A DNA stretch of 64,000 bases from positions 19,489,041 to 19,553,040 of the forward strand of contig NC_049991.1 of the NCBI RefSeq assembly GCF_000003815.2. Reading direction: 5' to 3'. Positions 45,401 to 56,919 of this stretch are shown in pieces (positions within the stretch are counted from its first letter, which is position 1; the number at the start of each line of letters is the position of its first letter). Position numbers and translations under genes: made by a program. The DNA is from Branchiostoma floridae (Eukaryota; Chordata; Leptocardii; Amphioxiformes; Branchiostomatidae). Below the pieces are notes generated by a model. The model made no database searches, was not told the origin of the DNA, and saw only the letters and a program-made list of their open reading frames with translations.

Positions 45401-46670
45401 CATTAGCAGGTAATGCATAATTGATGCTTGTACACAGGAGGAGCGCACCTGATTGCCCCATTTGTCTTACTGTTGTTTGTTTATGCACCATATAAGGGAA
45501 AGGCAGTACTGTAGCAAAGGTGATGTAGGTGTGACATAATTCTGCCATATACCAGAAGACTGCCACATTGAGAGAATGATGTAAAATGTTATGATTTTTT
45601 TTATTATGGACCAGAAAAAGAAGGGGTTATATAAATTAGGTACTAAGTAGGTACAAATGTATCAATCTCTCTTTTTTTCCCTTTAATAATCTTTAGCTTT
45701 TGCTAAAGTGATGCAACAAGTACATAAAAGCAAATATTAAAAAAATACCTGCCATTGCCTCAGGCTCTTTTGATGTCCTCTAGCTGATCTTCTACATAAA
45801 GAAAATATGTCTGGAACCAAGAAACTATACTGAATGTGGCCTGACCTGACCTCAATAATACTGGCTGTCATTCTATACTGCCTCCCAGCCACCCCAAAAG
45901 CACCTCACTTAGTCACTAAGCCACGATTAGATTAACCCAAAAACAAGTAGTATCAGAGGATTTCCAACTAACGAAGACAATATCTGTCTAAGTGTGTATG
46001 AAACCAGATGCCCTCAGGGTTATTTTGGGACAAGTCAACTTCTAATTCCACTTTCCCAGCTCTGCTTATTTCCAATGATTAACAAACACCTCTAGGGTTA
46101 AGCCTAATGTATATTAAGCCCATCCCAATCAAACCTAATTCATGGCACATACACTGTAATAGTGTGAGGTGTTTCTAAAGAATTCATTGAACCTATAAAT
46201 CATAGTAATAATGTTATACTTCTTGGAGGGAAAACACTTTTTTGTTGGCAATGTGTGTTTGACTTTCTTCTTCTGTCATGAAACAAGCACTCAGATTTAT
46301 AGAACTGCATGGGCTGTTACAGCAAATATGAACAACTACAATAACTGTAGTTTTGCGATCATGGCAAAATCTGTATTTGCTTAATATCATAGGTTTGCAT
46401 TAGCACTTTATTGGTTTCATTGAAGGTTACTGGGAGGGAAACATCCTGCATTTTCTCCAAATATTGCTGTTCCTGTTGAAAGGCAAGTTAATCTCTGCAA
46501 CTGGATAAAATTCACCATCACTAGAATGAACTGCCAGGCAGAGCAAAAATGATAATCTAACATCTCTCTGAAAAAAAAACAGTTGAAGGTATCAAAGTCA
46601 CTAACTTGTAAGGATTGTAATGCAAATGTCACACATATGTAGGTCATGTTTGGATGGTTCCTAGAGTGAG
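45400..46670. other. A+T-rich DNA, nothing firm
   Basis: A MITE-end-like GAACCAAGAAAC...TGTGGCC fragment lies at about 45812-45842. Otherwise nothing was recognised. Confidence 0.45.
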
Positions 46671-46674
46671 GTGA

Positions 46675-46790
46675 GGAAAGTTGTTTTATTCCTCAGGGTA
46701 CAAAGTTCTTAGCATGACAGGATTCGATCCCAAGACCTATGGGACTTAGCCAAACTGTATACCGTTATCCCACATAACCCCTCACAAGGA
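46675..46790 (-). mobile_element. Degraded tRNA-like SINE head, minus strand
   Basis: On the minus strand, TTTGGCTAAGTCC (A-box-like) is followed by GGGATCGAATCCTGTCATGC (B-box-like, near 46720-46738). The body is missing. Confidence 0.5.
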
Positions 46791-46799
46791 ATGACTTTT

Positions 46800-47595
46800 A
46801 AATATAGTAAAATTAAAGTTTGTGCATAATAAAGAATTGATTGAAAGGCATACATATAACTATGTGGTATAGATATGGCTTTGGAGACTTCTCAACTTCT
46901 ATTTCAAGCCTTTCCGTTTAATTCACATACTAGGTTATTATAAGCATTATACTATGTACCCCTCCTAAACTGAATAGTAGGAAACTGGTGCATAAGATGG
47001 GCATTCAACCATGCCAGATCATCAAATAAGGGAAGATTGGATACAGAGTGGCTTGTGTAATTGACTTATTAATCATTACTTGATGGTATTTTCCCTTTAA
47101 TCATCAATGATTGTGTGACTTTTTTTCCATCTAATGATGCCAGAGCTAAGGGACAATTAGATTTTGCTTGATGGAATGAATAACCTTCAATCTTTTCCTT
47201 GTGAAGAAATGAGTTATATATTACCATATTGACCTGGAGCAAAGGATAGCAACATTATTTCATCTCCCTCTTGAAGAAAGCCTTGTGGGTATTCCTGCAG
47301 GAAAAAAAAACTATTCCTGAAGGAGAGTCTACAGGAAAGAAAATTTCCAACATGAATATTCATAAAAGTTATTACAATCATATTTCAAAGCTGTACATCA
47401 TACTTACTGTCAATCATATGTAAAGACTTTTGACCAAGTACTTTAATTCATACTGAAAATATTAGCACTTGACAAAATGGGAAAAGGGAAATTCTAAACT
47501 GTATAAAGGCATAAAACAATCCAAGATAGAACTTTTCAAAAGGATGTATTGATGGAAGCATAATCTGCACAGACATGTAGGCGACACATAAAATT
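46800..47595. other. A+T-rich DNA, nothing seen
   Basis: No gene, RNA or repeat was recognised. Confidence 0.5.
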
Positions 47596-47599
47596 TCCC

Positions 47600-47810
47600 A
47601 CATTGCACTTATATTAAAAGGGTAGTGCTGCATGTGTCTTGCAATTCCTTCCAGGCAACTTTTTGTCACAAAAATCAGCTTTTGAACACAAATTTCATGC
47701 CTTGCACTTATATTAAAAGGGTAGTGCTGCATGTGCCTTGTAATTTCTTCCAGGCAATTTTTTATCACAAAAAAATCAGCTTTTGAACACAAATTTCTTG
47801 CCATGCACTC
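47600..47810 (+). repeat. Tandem duplication, ~100 bp, two copies
   Basis: TTGCACTTATATTAAAAGGGTAGTGCTGCATGTG and the next 65 bp to AAATCAGCTTTTGAACACAAATTTC are repeated with few changes (47603 and 47703). The 118-aa minus frame across it repeats RHMQHYPFNISA and is a product of the duplication. Confidence 0.85.
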
Positions 47811-48279
47811 TGTTACTATCAGAAGTACTCAACTCCCTCCTAGGCCTTCTTTTTTATAATTGCATATATCTATTAAGAGACAGGCACATAAAATGTCCTG
47901 CCTTGCATCAGGAGTGCACTTCGATGTACCTCAATGTTTCCATCAAAAGTAGCTAGCTCTTGGCAACCCTGTTCCTGCTGTCTCTCTTCCATGGCAAGAT
48001 GTAGGTAAAGACATTCACCTGCAAACATTAGCCGGAGATTTGTGGTGAGATTGGACGGAGAAGAAATCTGGGATTGACGGAAACGGGTCCTTCAAGACTC
48101 GTAAAACTTTATGTATCATATTACGACCACTTTTATGGTCTGGACAAAGTTGACTGCTGAGAGAGATAGGTAGACGAGTTGATCCTATATATAGATTTGC
48201 TGAATATCAGATTCTGATACAGTCTAGCTATCCGGGTGTCCATCCTAGCCAAATATAAATAAAGTCTTAGACTCTTTTT

Positions 48280-48430
48280 ACACATCATTCTTTATTCTCA
48301 CTGATGTTTCAGTGACCGCCTGTCACCTTCTTCAGGACAATTCTGACTGGTTCACATTGGACTCAGCAGGACAGGTGTTGCTACTCAGAGTTGAGATGTG
48401 GTCACAAAACATAAAGTATTTACATACAAT
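48280..48430 (-). repeat. Dispersed repeat related to 24045-24245
   Basis: CACTGATGTTTCAGTGACCGCCTGTCACCTTCTTCAGGACAATTCTGAC shares the GGTGAC-CTGTCA-CTTCTTCAGG-CAATTCTGAC order with 24060-24135. Only one arm is present. Confidence 0.55.
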
Positions 48431-49980
48431 GTATGTACAGACGGCTTTATGAAAAATATTTACAATGCAGTCCCAAACGCAAAAGAGTGTACATGTCTGT
48501 AACATGTATAACATCCACAACAGTTGTCATATGATGTACCCACCTGATGACGCTATTCACAGATAGCCTATTCCAGCTCCAGTCTACATGTATTTCCTGC
48601 GCAGCCTCGTAACCCCTGCTTTGCTTATTGAGTCAGACCAACTTGCAGAAGCTGACGATGTTTCTGACTAAGGGAGAAGAGATGCAATGGTCATACAGAT
48701 GTAGTTCAGTGCCCAGAAGTGGTCAATGGCTTTGCACTGAGCAAACTCATCAGAAGAAAAGCGTTTGCTCTAATGGTAGCTTCTCTGCTGAATAGTTGAT
48801 CTGACCCCTGTCCTCATTCAAACGTTTGATCCTGACAAACCAAACAGCAATTACCTGACAAGCAACCGGATATGATTTTAGAACTGGTTAGACATTTTAG
48901 ATATCTTTTGCTAGTGACACGTCAGATCTTCATGGAGAGCAGGTTTTATATCCTAACTATGAATTGATAAACAAATAAAGAGATGGAGGCAATTTTGGTA
49001 CGACTTCCTATAATGTATTCTATACCAATACAGATGAACTTGCACGGTACAGCCTCTCAAATACGCTTTCCTTAGGCTGGACAGGCTGTAACATGCATTG
49101 GCATAATACCGGTAGTAAGACTTATACCGGTAGATTAAAAATACTGGAACTTAAAGAGATCTACACATGCAACAATAGTTATTTCTGAGCTGTGCACACT
49201 TCAGACATCTAGGTGTCCAATACACCATTTACAAAGCATCGATAACAATGCATTCGAAGACAACAAGGCCAAAAGTTTTCAGTATTAATACTTTTTTTTA
49301 AATTTCGGGGTAGGCAGCTCGTCGTGGGACGAACACACTGTCACATTCATTGCCAAATTTATATAGATCATAATTACACATGCTCACGGCACAAGACGAA
49401 CATGATTCAACAACAATCTTGAATTTCTGTTGGTGACCTACAACTCATGTAAAAGTGTGAAGAACCGTTGCATAATAGCCCGGATCTACGACTGAATGGG
49501 CAAAATTGAACGTACGCTGCCATTTTCCCGCCATTTTTATATCTACGCTAGCAGTGAAGTGTTACGTCATAGCGGTTGTGACGGACAGAAGTTAAATGAA
49601 AATTCTTGACAGTATACGTCCGTTTTCTCATGACATTTTGTATGCTCATGCAGGTTTATGTTTTATGCATTTACTTACAGAAAAGGAAGGAACATCAGAG
49701 GATGTATAAATGTACATAGCGGCAGTTAATTGTGCCGTGTTTCTTCCTACCGGTATTTTGTACCCCCTCCCAACCACGCGCCCGTTCGCCGTGTAATTCC
49801 GCGGCGTGTTACAATTACAATATTACTCTTTTAGCAGGACAAGAGTGGCAGAAAAGTTACACAGAAGAAGTGGCAAGGGTAACCTATAACAGCAACATGT
49901 AACTGGAGAAAATGATGCGTTGACAATTTGTCAAATCAGTATGGCTAGAGAAATCGTCGTAAACGTACCGGTATTATTAT
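48430..49980. other. Mixed non-coding DNA
   Basis: No gene was recognised. The patch at about 49480-49570 and 49740-49810 is CpG-richer (CGCGCCCGTTCGCCGTG) and could be regulatory. Confidence 0.4.
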
Positions 49981-49984
49981 AGAT

Positions 49985-50345
49985 GTTATACATGCCTCCC
50001 AACTCTGCTTCCCTCCCTCAAAGGCAAGCCGACTTTTTTTATGATTTAGATATATTATATGTAAAAGTATGACTTAAAAGACAACCAAAAACACAAAACG
50101 TAAGAAAATTCCATCTCTTTATCGTAATTTTCAAATCCTGCAGTGCTGCACCGGTAGCCCAAGTGCAGTGAGATACCACCTTTAGGCTGGACAGGTTGGA
50201 CAACAAAAAGCACAAAATGTGAGAAAATTCCTTCTTCATTTCTTTATCTTTATTGTTAAGTAATTTTCAAACCCCGCAGTGCCGCACCCATGCCCCAAGT
50301 GCAGTGAGATATCACCTTTGGCTGGATATATGCCTCCCAACTCTG
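49985..50345 (+). repeat. Tandem duplication containing MITE right ends
   Basis: ATGCCTCCCAACTCTGCTTCC occurs at about 49993 and 50331, and TTTCAAA-CC-GCAGTGC-GCACC...CAAGTGCAGTGAGATA-CACCTTT occurs twice (50130-50185, 50265-50320). The latter matches the right end of the 42917-43164 MITE. Confidence 0.65.
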
Positions 50346-50389
50346 CTTCCTCTCCTCATAGGCAAGCTGTCAAATCAGACCACAATCTG

Positions 50390-50960
50390 CACCCTAATTC
50401 GTGCCTCCGTCTGGCCTCATTTGTTTGCGGTCTGGAATTTCTGAAAACCCGTCATTTTCCCCGATTGGAATGGCCGCCGTGTAATTGTCTACTAGATCTC
50501 CGTTTGGCTGTTTTGCTGCTGCGCGGGCCGTCCTCATCGCAAAATCAATTCTTTATTATTTCCACCCCGCAATTTCCGCCGGCGCAGACTAGAAGGTTTT
50601 AAGACCCGTTGGTCTTGATCAATTTTTTTCTGGGCAGGGGAAGTCAAAGCCACTGATAATGGAACCCGGATTCTTTATTGGAAATTCGGGAGATTTCTGC
50701 AGTCTGGGTCGAACCTTGGGAGTGGAAATTGATGTCATCGTTTCCAGCGGAAGAATGGCAGATTGGATTAAGGGGGGAAACAATTCATCAGGACAAATGA
50801 TTCAACAAAGTAGACACAACTTATGGGATATCGGATTTTGGGTCGTAATTGATCGTCGCTTTTCCCCGAATCTTCGGATGTAATCGGTTGGAATTTCCTG
50901 TCCTTGATGAGGAAATTTCTGATGAAAGAGGGAAGCGATATGTCATCGTAAGGACAAAGT
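50390..50960. promoter_or_regulatory. Candidate regulatory block, ~570 bp
   Basis: Unique, CpG-bearing sequence with GTGTAATTGTCTAC, ATTGGATTAAGGGGG (K50-homeodomain-like), AACAATTCATCAGG (Sox-like) and CATTTGTTTGC (Fox-like). Frames of 107, 74 and 65 aa lie in different phases and strands without a domain. A clustered conserved non-coding element is my inference. Confidence 0.3.
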
Positions 50961-51119
50961 TTCCAGTTGGAGATTTTGTTGTTTGATTGTTACAGAACAA
51001 GAACTTGGCAAGCAACATGGTATCTTTACCCTTGTCTTGCTGAGCACATATATATATACAAGATTCACATATAAGATGCCTCTATGTGGGTCCGGTATCT
51101 TGATGGGTTTGGGCATTTC

Positions 51120-51325
51120 TCACTTAAATGTAGCATACTGCAGCAAATCTCCAACTGAAGATTTTTTTCTGATTCTTGTCAACCAGGAAGCAGTGTGTCA
51201 CTTCAAGACCAAGAAAATCTCCATGGCTGAAGATTTTTTGTCTGATTCTTGTCAGATGGGAAGATGTTAAGTCATTTTAAGACCAAAAAAATCACCAGCT
51301 GAAGATATTTTGTTGGGTTCTCATA
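51120..51325 (+). repeat. Tandem repeat, ~75-85 bp, 2.5-3 units
   Basis: CTGAAGATTTTTT-TCTGATTCTTGTCA followed by TCA-TTCAAGACCAA-AAAATC-CC recurs at about 51147, 51226 and 51299. A weaker relative lies at about 51505-51565. Confidence 0.65.
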
Positions 51326-51569
51326 GAATAGAAAGTGCCATGTCAGGTTGTCTGTATGGGTGAGGAGCCCTCTCTTGACTGACTCGACTCAGTTCTTTTC
51401 TGCTTCTTGCAGTTCTTGGCCATGTGGGTCCCATGCGTTTCTGTAGATTGATTGATTGTTCCTTCATCTTGGACAGGGAACAATACATCATAATTATTGA
51501 GGATGACATCGCCAGAATATTTTTTGTCTGATTTGTATAGTTACAGGAAGTCATATATCATCTTAAGGT

Positions 51570-52245
51570 TTTCATCTGCAAATTCAGCATTCCTGTATTC
51601 TGTAATCCTATCATGAGATAAAGATACAATTATTCCCTTTATTAAAATTTGACCTGCACAAGAAGTAAATAACGAAATAGCACAACACACAACCCCTGCA
51701 TTTAAAGACAGTGCCATGTCTTGAGTCAGTAAATATCTTCTTCTGGCATTGAAATAAATTTACTAATCGTAATCAATCTAACAGTAATGAGTGGAAACTT
51801 GCAAAGGTTTCCACAACCTGAAGACATCTTCTTCTTTGTGTTAGCTCAGGCCGCAATCATCATGTTCATGTTTCTTCCACACTTATCAGTAGTGCCGATA
51901 GAAGATTCTAATTGCATGGAGCAGGTTATAACAAAGTAAGGAAGAAAATGGACTCCAAGTTCCTTATCAGAAACCACCTCTTAGTGCATTAAATATTCAA
52001 CATTTAGCTTTGAGAACTTCCCAGACTTTTCGTCGCCTTTTAAGCACATCGGGGACCACGGATAAGAACAAAGACAATTCTTGAAGACACAGTCAATTAT
52101 AAGATGTCGGGTGCTATCAGTGTGCGAGGATAAAGTAACTGACATGGCGCTGCTTCCAAAATTGAACATCTGAAGTTGTCTATTATTAAGCCTTTTGAAG
52201 GGAAAAACAAGCAAAGTTTAAAAGCCTGACCTTGGCCAGTGGCTT
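51570..52245. other. A+T-rich DNA, nothing seen
   Basis: No gene, RNA or repeat was recognised. Confidence 0.5.
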
Positions 52246-52250
52246 AGGCT

Positions 52251-52430
52251 TAGGTCCAATTTCCAAAACGGGGCCAAGCCAGGATGTTTGCAGAAGCAAA
52301 ATATAAGTGTTTGCCAAGAAATATTCGGAATTTTTTTTTTTTACATTCTGTGAATTTCGTTTCCTTTCTTATCATATTTTTCGTTTTCAAAAGCTATCCA
52401 GCCAGGCCCCGGGTTGGGAATTAGGACCTA
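52251..52430. mobile_element. Inverted-repeat element, ~180 bp
   Basis: TAGGTCCAATTTCCAAAACGGGGCC-AGCCAGGAT on the left mirrors ATCCAGCCAGGCCCCGGGTTGGGAATTAGGACCTA on the right. Arms are about 35 bp with several mismatches. The interior is A+T-rich. Superfamily unknown. Confidence 0.6.
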
Positions 52431-52689
52431 GGACTTAACAAATCGTCACACCTTGAAAAATCCTACCTGCGTGGTTCCCTTGGGTTGTATGGATCAAATG
52501 TGCAAGCTTAAGTTTTTCTAAGAAATTGAAGTATAGAAAATGTTTAACATGTAATAATTTATCAGAATTATCAATGAAAAAAGTCATATTTAGTTGATAT
52601 CCTTGGAAGTTGTAAAACAAGGGTGCCAAAACAGCATGGAAGCATTTGCTTTGCATTGGCGTTGGACTGTCATTGAAAAACTAGTAGCA

Positions 52690-52880
52690 TATGTGTATCT
52701 TCTTTACCAATATCAAATGATTGCCTCAGACACAAACCAGAGTCACAGATCTTCCTGAGCATGGTTTCCATTTCCACCCATTTTTGCTGCTTTGATGATA
52801 GCCACTACCTCTGGGAAATACAGGATGTCATAAAACGTTGCTCATTTTGCACGAGACAGTCCACAGAAGGCCCCAGTGTT
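52690..52880 (-). repeat. Dispersed repeat, inverted partner of 4765-4940
   Basis: This is the reverse complement of the left copy, with CAGACACAAACCAGAG, GGTTTCCATTTCCACCCATT, TTGCTGCTTTGATGATAGCC and CCACAGAAGG-CCCA in order. Confidence 0.65.
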
Positions 52881-53029
52881 AGGCTTTCCAGTGGCTAAAT
52901 GTCATTAAGTTGTGGGCATAAGATCTATTCCAGGGTAGTTAGAAACTTTTTATCCACGATCCTATGGGAAAAGAAGACTTGTAAGTGCATGAGGAATGCA
53001 TGGCACAGTAGATGTAGGGGCAAAGAACA

Positions 53030-53240
53030 CTATAAAATAATCATCTTTGAGCAGGTACTAAGTTAAGACAAGGTTGTATACTAAGTTACCTAGCTCTTAG
53101 TTGGCTCTTAGCTTAGTTAGTTAGCTCTTTTTTTTTCTTTGGGTGCAGGAGCAGATATTGAGGTAAAGACTAAGTTAAGACAAGGTTGTACGAATGTATA
53201 CTAAGGAGTTAGCTAGCTCTTTTTTCGTTGGGTACAGGAG
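53030..53240 (+). repeat. Local duplication
   Basis: ACTAAGTTAAGACAAGGTTGTA...TATACTAAG and TAGCTAGCTCTT...GGGT-CAGGAGC are present twice, about 120 bp apart. Confidence 0.6.
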
Positions 53241-53280
53241 CTTAAGTTGGCTTGCGTGGGTGGCAGAGTAGGGTTCCAAG

Positions 53281-53737
53281 TAGGGCTGGGTACCGGTACA
53301 GTAAATTCAGGTCCAGGTCAGTTTCAGGTCCAGAGGATCAGGTAAAGGTTTGGACCTGAACCTGGACCTGATTCAGTATGTGAGAACTTGTGAATGGACG
53401 ATGCTCAAAACTATCGTCCATTTTGCAACAAGGAAATCTGTTTTGTGGGGGTATTCGACTCCCACTGGCGTTTTGAAATCCTACAAGGCTAACTGACTAT
53501 TGACTGTACATGTAAAACCTGATAGAAATGACTATAGACTCTACTCTATACTTTGCTCTTGTTATTTTCCTTGACCAATAAATGCCCAAAGTGTGAAAGC
53601 CTGATCATTTTAACTATTCATTTTCCAATAGGTCCGAGATCCGGTTCACCAAATTTGTTCAGGTCCGTTTTTTCTGGACCGGTCCAATAAGAAAAAACTG
53701 TTTTTGTACCGGTACACTGTACCAGAACCCACCCCTA
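53281..53737. mobile_element. hAT-type MITE with perfect 8-bp target duplication
   Basis: GTTCCAAG occurs immediately before (53273-53280) and after (53738-53745) the element. The ends TAGGGCTGGGTACCGGTACAGT and ACTGTACCAGAACCCACCCCTA are inverted with changes. The 8-bp duplication and TAGGG start are typical of hAT. The interior carries GGTCCAGGTC-type repeats and no transposase. A terminal fragment of the same family is at 18057-18165. Confidence 0.9.
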
Positions 53738-53744
53738 GTTCCAA

Positions 53745-55145
53745 GTGCTAGAAAGTTCCGCATGTAGTCCTTCTAGTGAGGTAAGTTTTCAATGTCAAGT
53801 TTAATGTCAAGGTTTTTTGGATGCAGACAAGAGATGGATGAAAGCCGCTTTTTCTGGTTACCGTTATTGCCATACAAAATGTTGTATTACGCACAATGTG
53901 TGCCAGCGCAATTTGTTTTACTCTATGGCATGTACTTATGTCAATTGAGGCAGTTCTATGATTGTCATATTGCAGCACAGGAAGATGAAAATCTATTTTA
54001 GATACTGCACTTTGCAAATTGTGTAACATCTAATGTTGTTTAGTCCTATTACAAAATGGTATGGGTTGCACAATGCAAAAATGATATATCTATTGATGAA
54101 TTATAAAATCCATAAAAACTTTTGATATCATGGTTGAATGCATTCTCATTATTTCTGTATTTGAGATAAGCTGGTGTGCTAAATATAAACATCATTGTTC
54201 CATCACAAATATTAAATACATTCTATGTTTGCCTGTTAAGTTGGTTATGGTATCTCTTTAACATTTGTGTTCCTTTGAAACAAGACCATAAAGTCATTTC
54301 CTAAAGTATTTTCAAATTCTACAGACACGCAGACAGACTAAAAACTAAACATTCTGATTTTCATTTCTTATTATGTCATTAATAATAGTTACTATTATTA
54401 TTATTATTACTATTTTTGTAGGGGAGGCAATTGGAGGGTATTGTCACCTGATTTGTCTTTCCCACTATTTCTTCATAATGAATTTTGACAAATAAACATC
54501 TTTGCAGTTGATTATACTATACCTAATTTAATTTCTTTATTTTAGCCATGCAACGCTTAGAAAATAGCCACACAAACATAGGAACACAAAATATACACAC
54601 AAAAATCTATACCTGTGTGTCAGGTTTTTAAAAATAATTCTAAACTGACAATCTAACCTTAGGAGACCTTGTTTGATACTATTATTGCTGTTATATAGCC
54701 TGTTAATAAAGGAAAAGCATAATATTCTGCGTCTGGCATCAAACGTGTCAGTGGTGAGGTGAGCAAACTTCTATCAAAATTCTATTAATTCTTCCCAAGA
54801 ACATGACAAAGCCACGAGCAAAACCTTAAGGAATTCCTGACAATTGATTGCCAGACAGGAACCCTTTCCCAAGTTTCTTGGCACGATTTTGGAACTCATT
54901 AAATTTTTAAAACTCTATCAGACGGAAGAAGCGCACACCCATTAAAGAAATGTGGGGAGGATCTTCTTCCTGAATGGAGTTGCTCAACGTTGAACGATTT
55001 CACATTAAGATCTGCTTCTGCCATTAGTTTGCCTACAACAGATGTCTGATGTGCAACTGGATCGGAACCATGAATATGGAGGAATGTGATGGGAATGATG
55101 ATCTGAAGTGAAAATATTTTATTTTCATTGAGAAAAGACAACATT
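53745..55145. other. A+T-rich DNA with an ATT repeat
   Basis: A (TAT/ATT)n run lies at about 54385-54415. A TTTCTTTATTTTAGCC...ACACAAAATATACAC stretch at 54530-54600 resembles old retroposon 3' ends. No gene was seen. Confidence 0.45.
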
Positions 55146-55149
55146 TTTT

Positions 55150-55310
55150 GTGGGTTTTTGTGGTGCAATCGGCAAGGTATTTAACTCAAGAGGTTCTGGG
55201 TTCAAATCCGTTGATATACTACCGATCTTGTGTCCTTGGGAAAGGCGCTTAACACAGATTTTCTCACTTCACTCAGGTCAAAATGTGTACCTTGCTTTGG
55301 TTAGGAGAAA
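55150..55310 (+). mobile_element. tRNA-derived SINE
   Basis: TGGTGCAATCGGCAAGG (A box), GGTTCAAATCCGTTGAT (B box), GATCTTGTGTCCTTGGGAAAGGCGCTTAACAC and CACTTCACTCAGGTCAAAATG follow in the same order as in 28266-28595. The tail is missing. Confidence 0.75.
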
Positions 55311-55483
55311 ATATTGTATTTTTACAGAAAAATACTTGATAACTTTAACTACTTGACCTCCAGTTTGTTGGAGGGGAACTACAAAAGATGGAGAACTGTC
55401 TACAGACCCTTCTTTCCCGTGATCTTTCAACTTGGGATTAGATTATGTTTAACAACTCCATAATTCCTCTTTAGAAAAGAAAA

Positions 55484-56053
55484 TCATAGTGATGTTTTCA
55501 CTAGATTATCTTTCAGCTTTTTCATTGTACCCAGGCAATAATGAAAAGGTTTTAAAGTTCCATTTCCCTTCCCTCTTCTGTAACCTGTTTTTCCATGCCA
55601 CTCCGGCGGATAGAAGTTTGCTCTGACATGAAATAGGGACTCAGAAAACAAAGCCCCACCTCTAATGTCTGAAGTCTCAGAAAAATTGCTCTTTTCCGAA
55701 ACCCATTCTCCAAATGGATCCACCCACAGTTTAACTGCTCCTTTGGAGCTAGTTATCTTTGCTGTTAGAGAAAGATAGACCATTATTCTAAGCCCCAGAT
55801 TCTCTGTATTTCCTTTGGTATCGAAGAAGGTCGTTTTACCAGGTCTGGCCTCACCCTTTGAATTGGAATAAAGTGAAAATTCCTGACCCGTTGCCGGAGC
55901 AACATGGCTGCGGTGTCTTCTTCCAAACGCACGACTGATCTCCATTCCAGGAGCGATAAATCTTTCAGGGAAAATCTTCGACGCGGAAAGAAACAGCATT
56001 TCTCTGCGGGACTGCAAAACAGAAGGGGATTCGTCAGGTTGGCAACTTGCCAC
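55484..56053 (-). CDS. Unassigned 189-aa open frame, coding doubtful
   Basis: This is one of the longest uninterrupted frames of the window and lies in non-repetitive sequence. It has no recognised domain, signal peptide, membrane segment or catalytic motif. A second minus-strand frame (119 aa) overlaps its 5' half in another phase, which argues for chance openness. It may be an unspliced exon, a conserved non-coding block or nothing. The start is simply the first ATG. Confidence 0.15.
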   Translation of the reverse strand: MASCQPDESPSVLQSRREMLFLSASKIFPERFIAPGMEISRAFGRRHRSHVAPATGQEFSLYSNSKGEARPGKTTFFDTKGNTENLGLRIMVYLSLTAKITSSKGAVKLWVDPFGEWVSEKSNFSETSDIRGGALFSESLFHVRANFYPPEWHGKTGYRRGKGNGTLKPFHYCLGTMKKLKDNLVKTSL

Positions 56054-56139
56054 GTTTTTGGCTCAAAGAGAATCTTTATGATCATGCAACATAATGAGGA
56101 TTCAGAATGTTTCCTGTGCTGACTGCCAATCATACGTTT

Positions 56140-56645
56140 CATGTTTGGACCACAGTAACACCCGCCTTGTATCTTTCCTTTCCTTGGTGCTGAATATACA
56201 GTAGTGATTGCCCAAAGCCATCATTTTGGCTTTTGTATTTGAAAACCTGTAACTGTTAAGATATTGAAAAGATGAAAGTTGAATCTCTACTTCTGGATAA
56301 ATCAAATTTACTTCATTATATTCCTGGATGTATAATCTTCACAAACGTGTTAAGATATTGGTCGGTGAAATCGTCAAAAATAGAAAAGGAGCATGTGTAT
56401 TCTGATGTACTAGTTTTATCTTTGAGTGAGTTTAGTACTCTTCCATACCTTTATTTCAAAAAGGATCATCATATTTACAGATATTCTTCCTGTGTTACCT
56501 GTGGATCATTTGTTAGCATACTTGCACTTAAGTAATGTCCTGCCTGTGTGTACCTTTCCTTGGTGCTGCATTAGCGGTGATGATTTACTAAGGCCTTCCA
56601 CTGGCTGTTATTTTCAGTTAGCTGATTCCACTTCAGTTAGCTGAT
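56140..56645 (+). repeat. Degenerate dispersed units, partners at 62420-62800
   Basis: CCTTTCCTTGGTGCTG-ATATACAGT-GTGATTG-CCAAAGC, AAAACCTGTAACTGTTAAGATATTG, GTTACCTGTGGATC and TGTACCTTTCCTTGGTGCTG recur in the same orientation about 6 kb downstream. Copies are diverged and family is unknown. Confidence 0.55.
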
Positions 56646-56779
56646 TTTGTCCAAAAACTACCTACGGATTTGGTGCTGCCAATGTGTCAACATCTGCACA
56701 CTTGTCACTAAGACCCGTGAATTTCAAAGTTTGAAGCAATTTGTCTGTCCTTCGTGCAGAATGTAAATTGGTGTTTTGA

Positions 56780-56916
56780 GGTTGGTTTGAAATTGTAATA
56801 TTTTTAGGATATTGCAGCTTGAAACCACCATCCGTTAACAAAATATACCAACCTGCCCTGTTTTTTCTAAAACAACAGATATAGGTTACCCCATGAATAA
56901 AGGTGAACTAGCGTTA
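56780..56916. mobile_element. Palindromic MITE, family 2 (right half)
   Basis: GAAACCACCATCCGTTAACAAAATATACC...ACAGATATAGGTTACCCCATGAATAAAGGTGAACTAGCGTTA is the right half of the family at 2405-2617. The left terminus is missing. Confidence 0.65.
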
Positions 56917-56919
56917 CCC

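Noticed and set aside
47448-47804. 118-aa frame with a repeated peptide
   Set aside because: The peptide repeat is the translation of a two-copy DNA duplication; no codon-like signal is visible.
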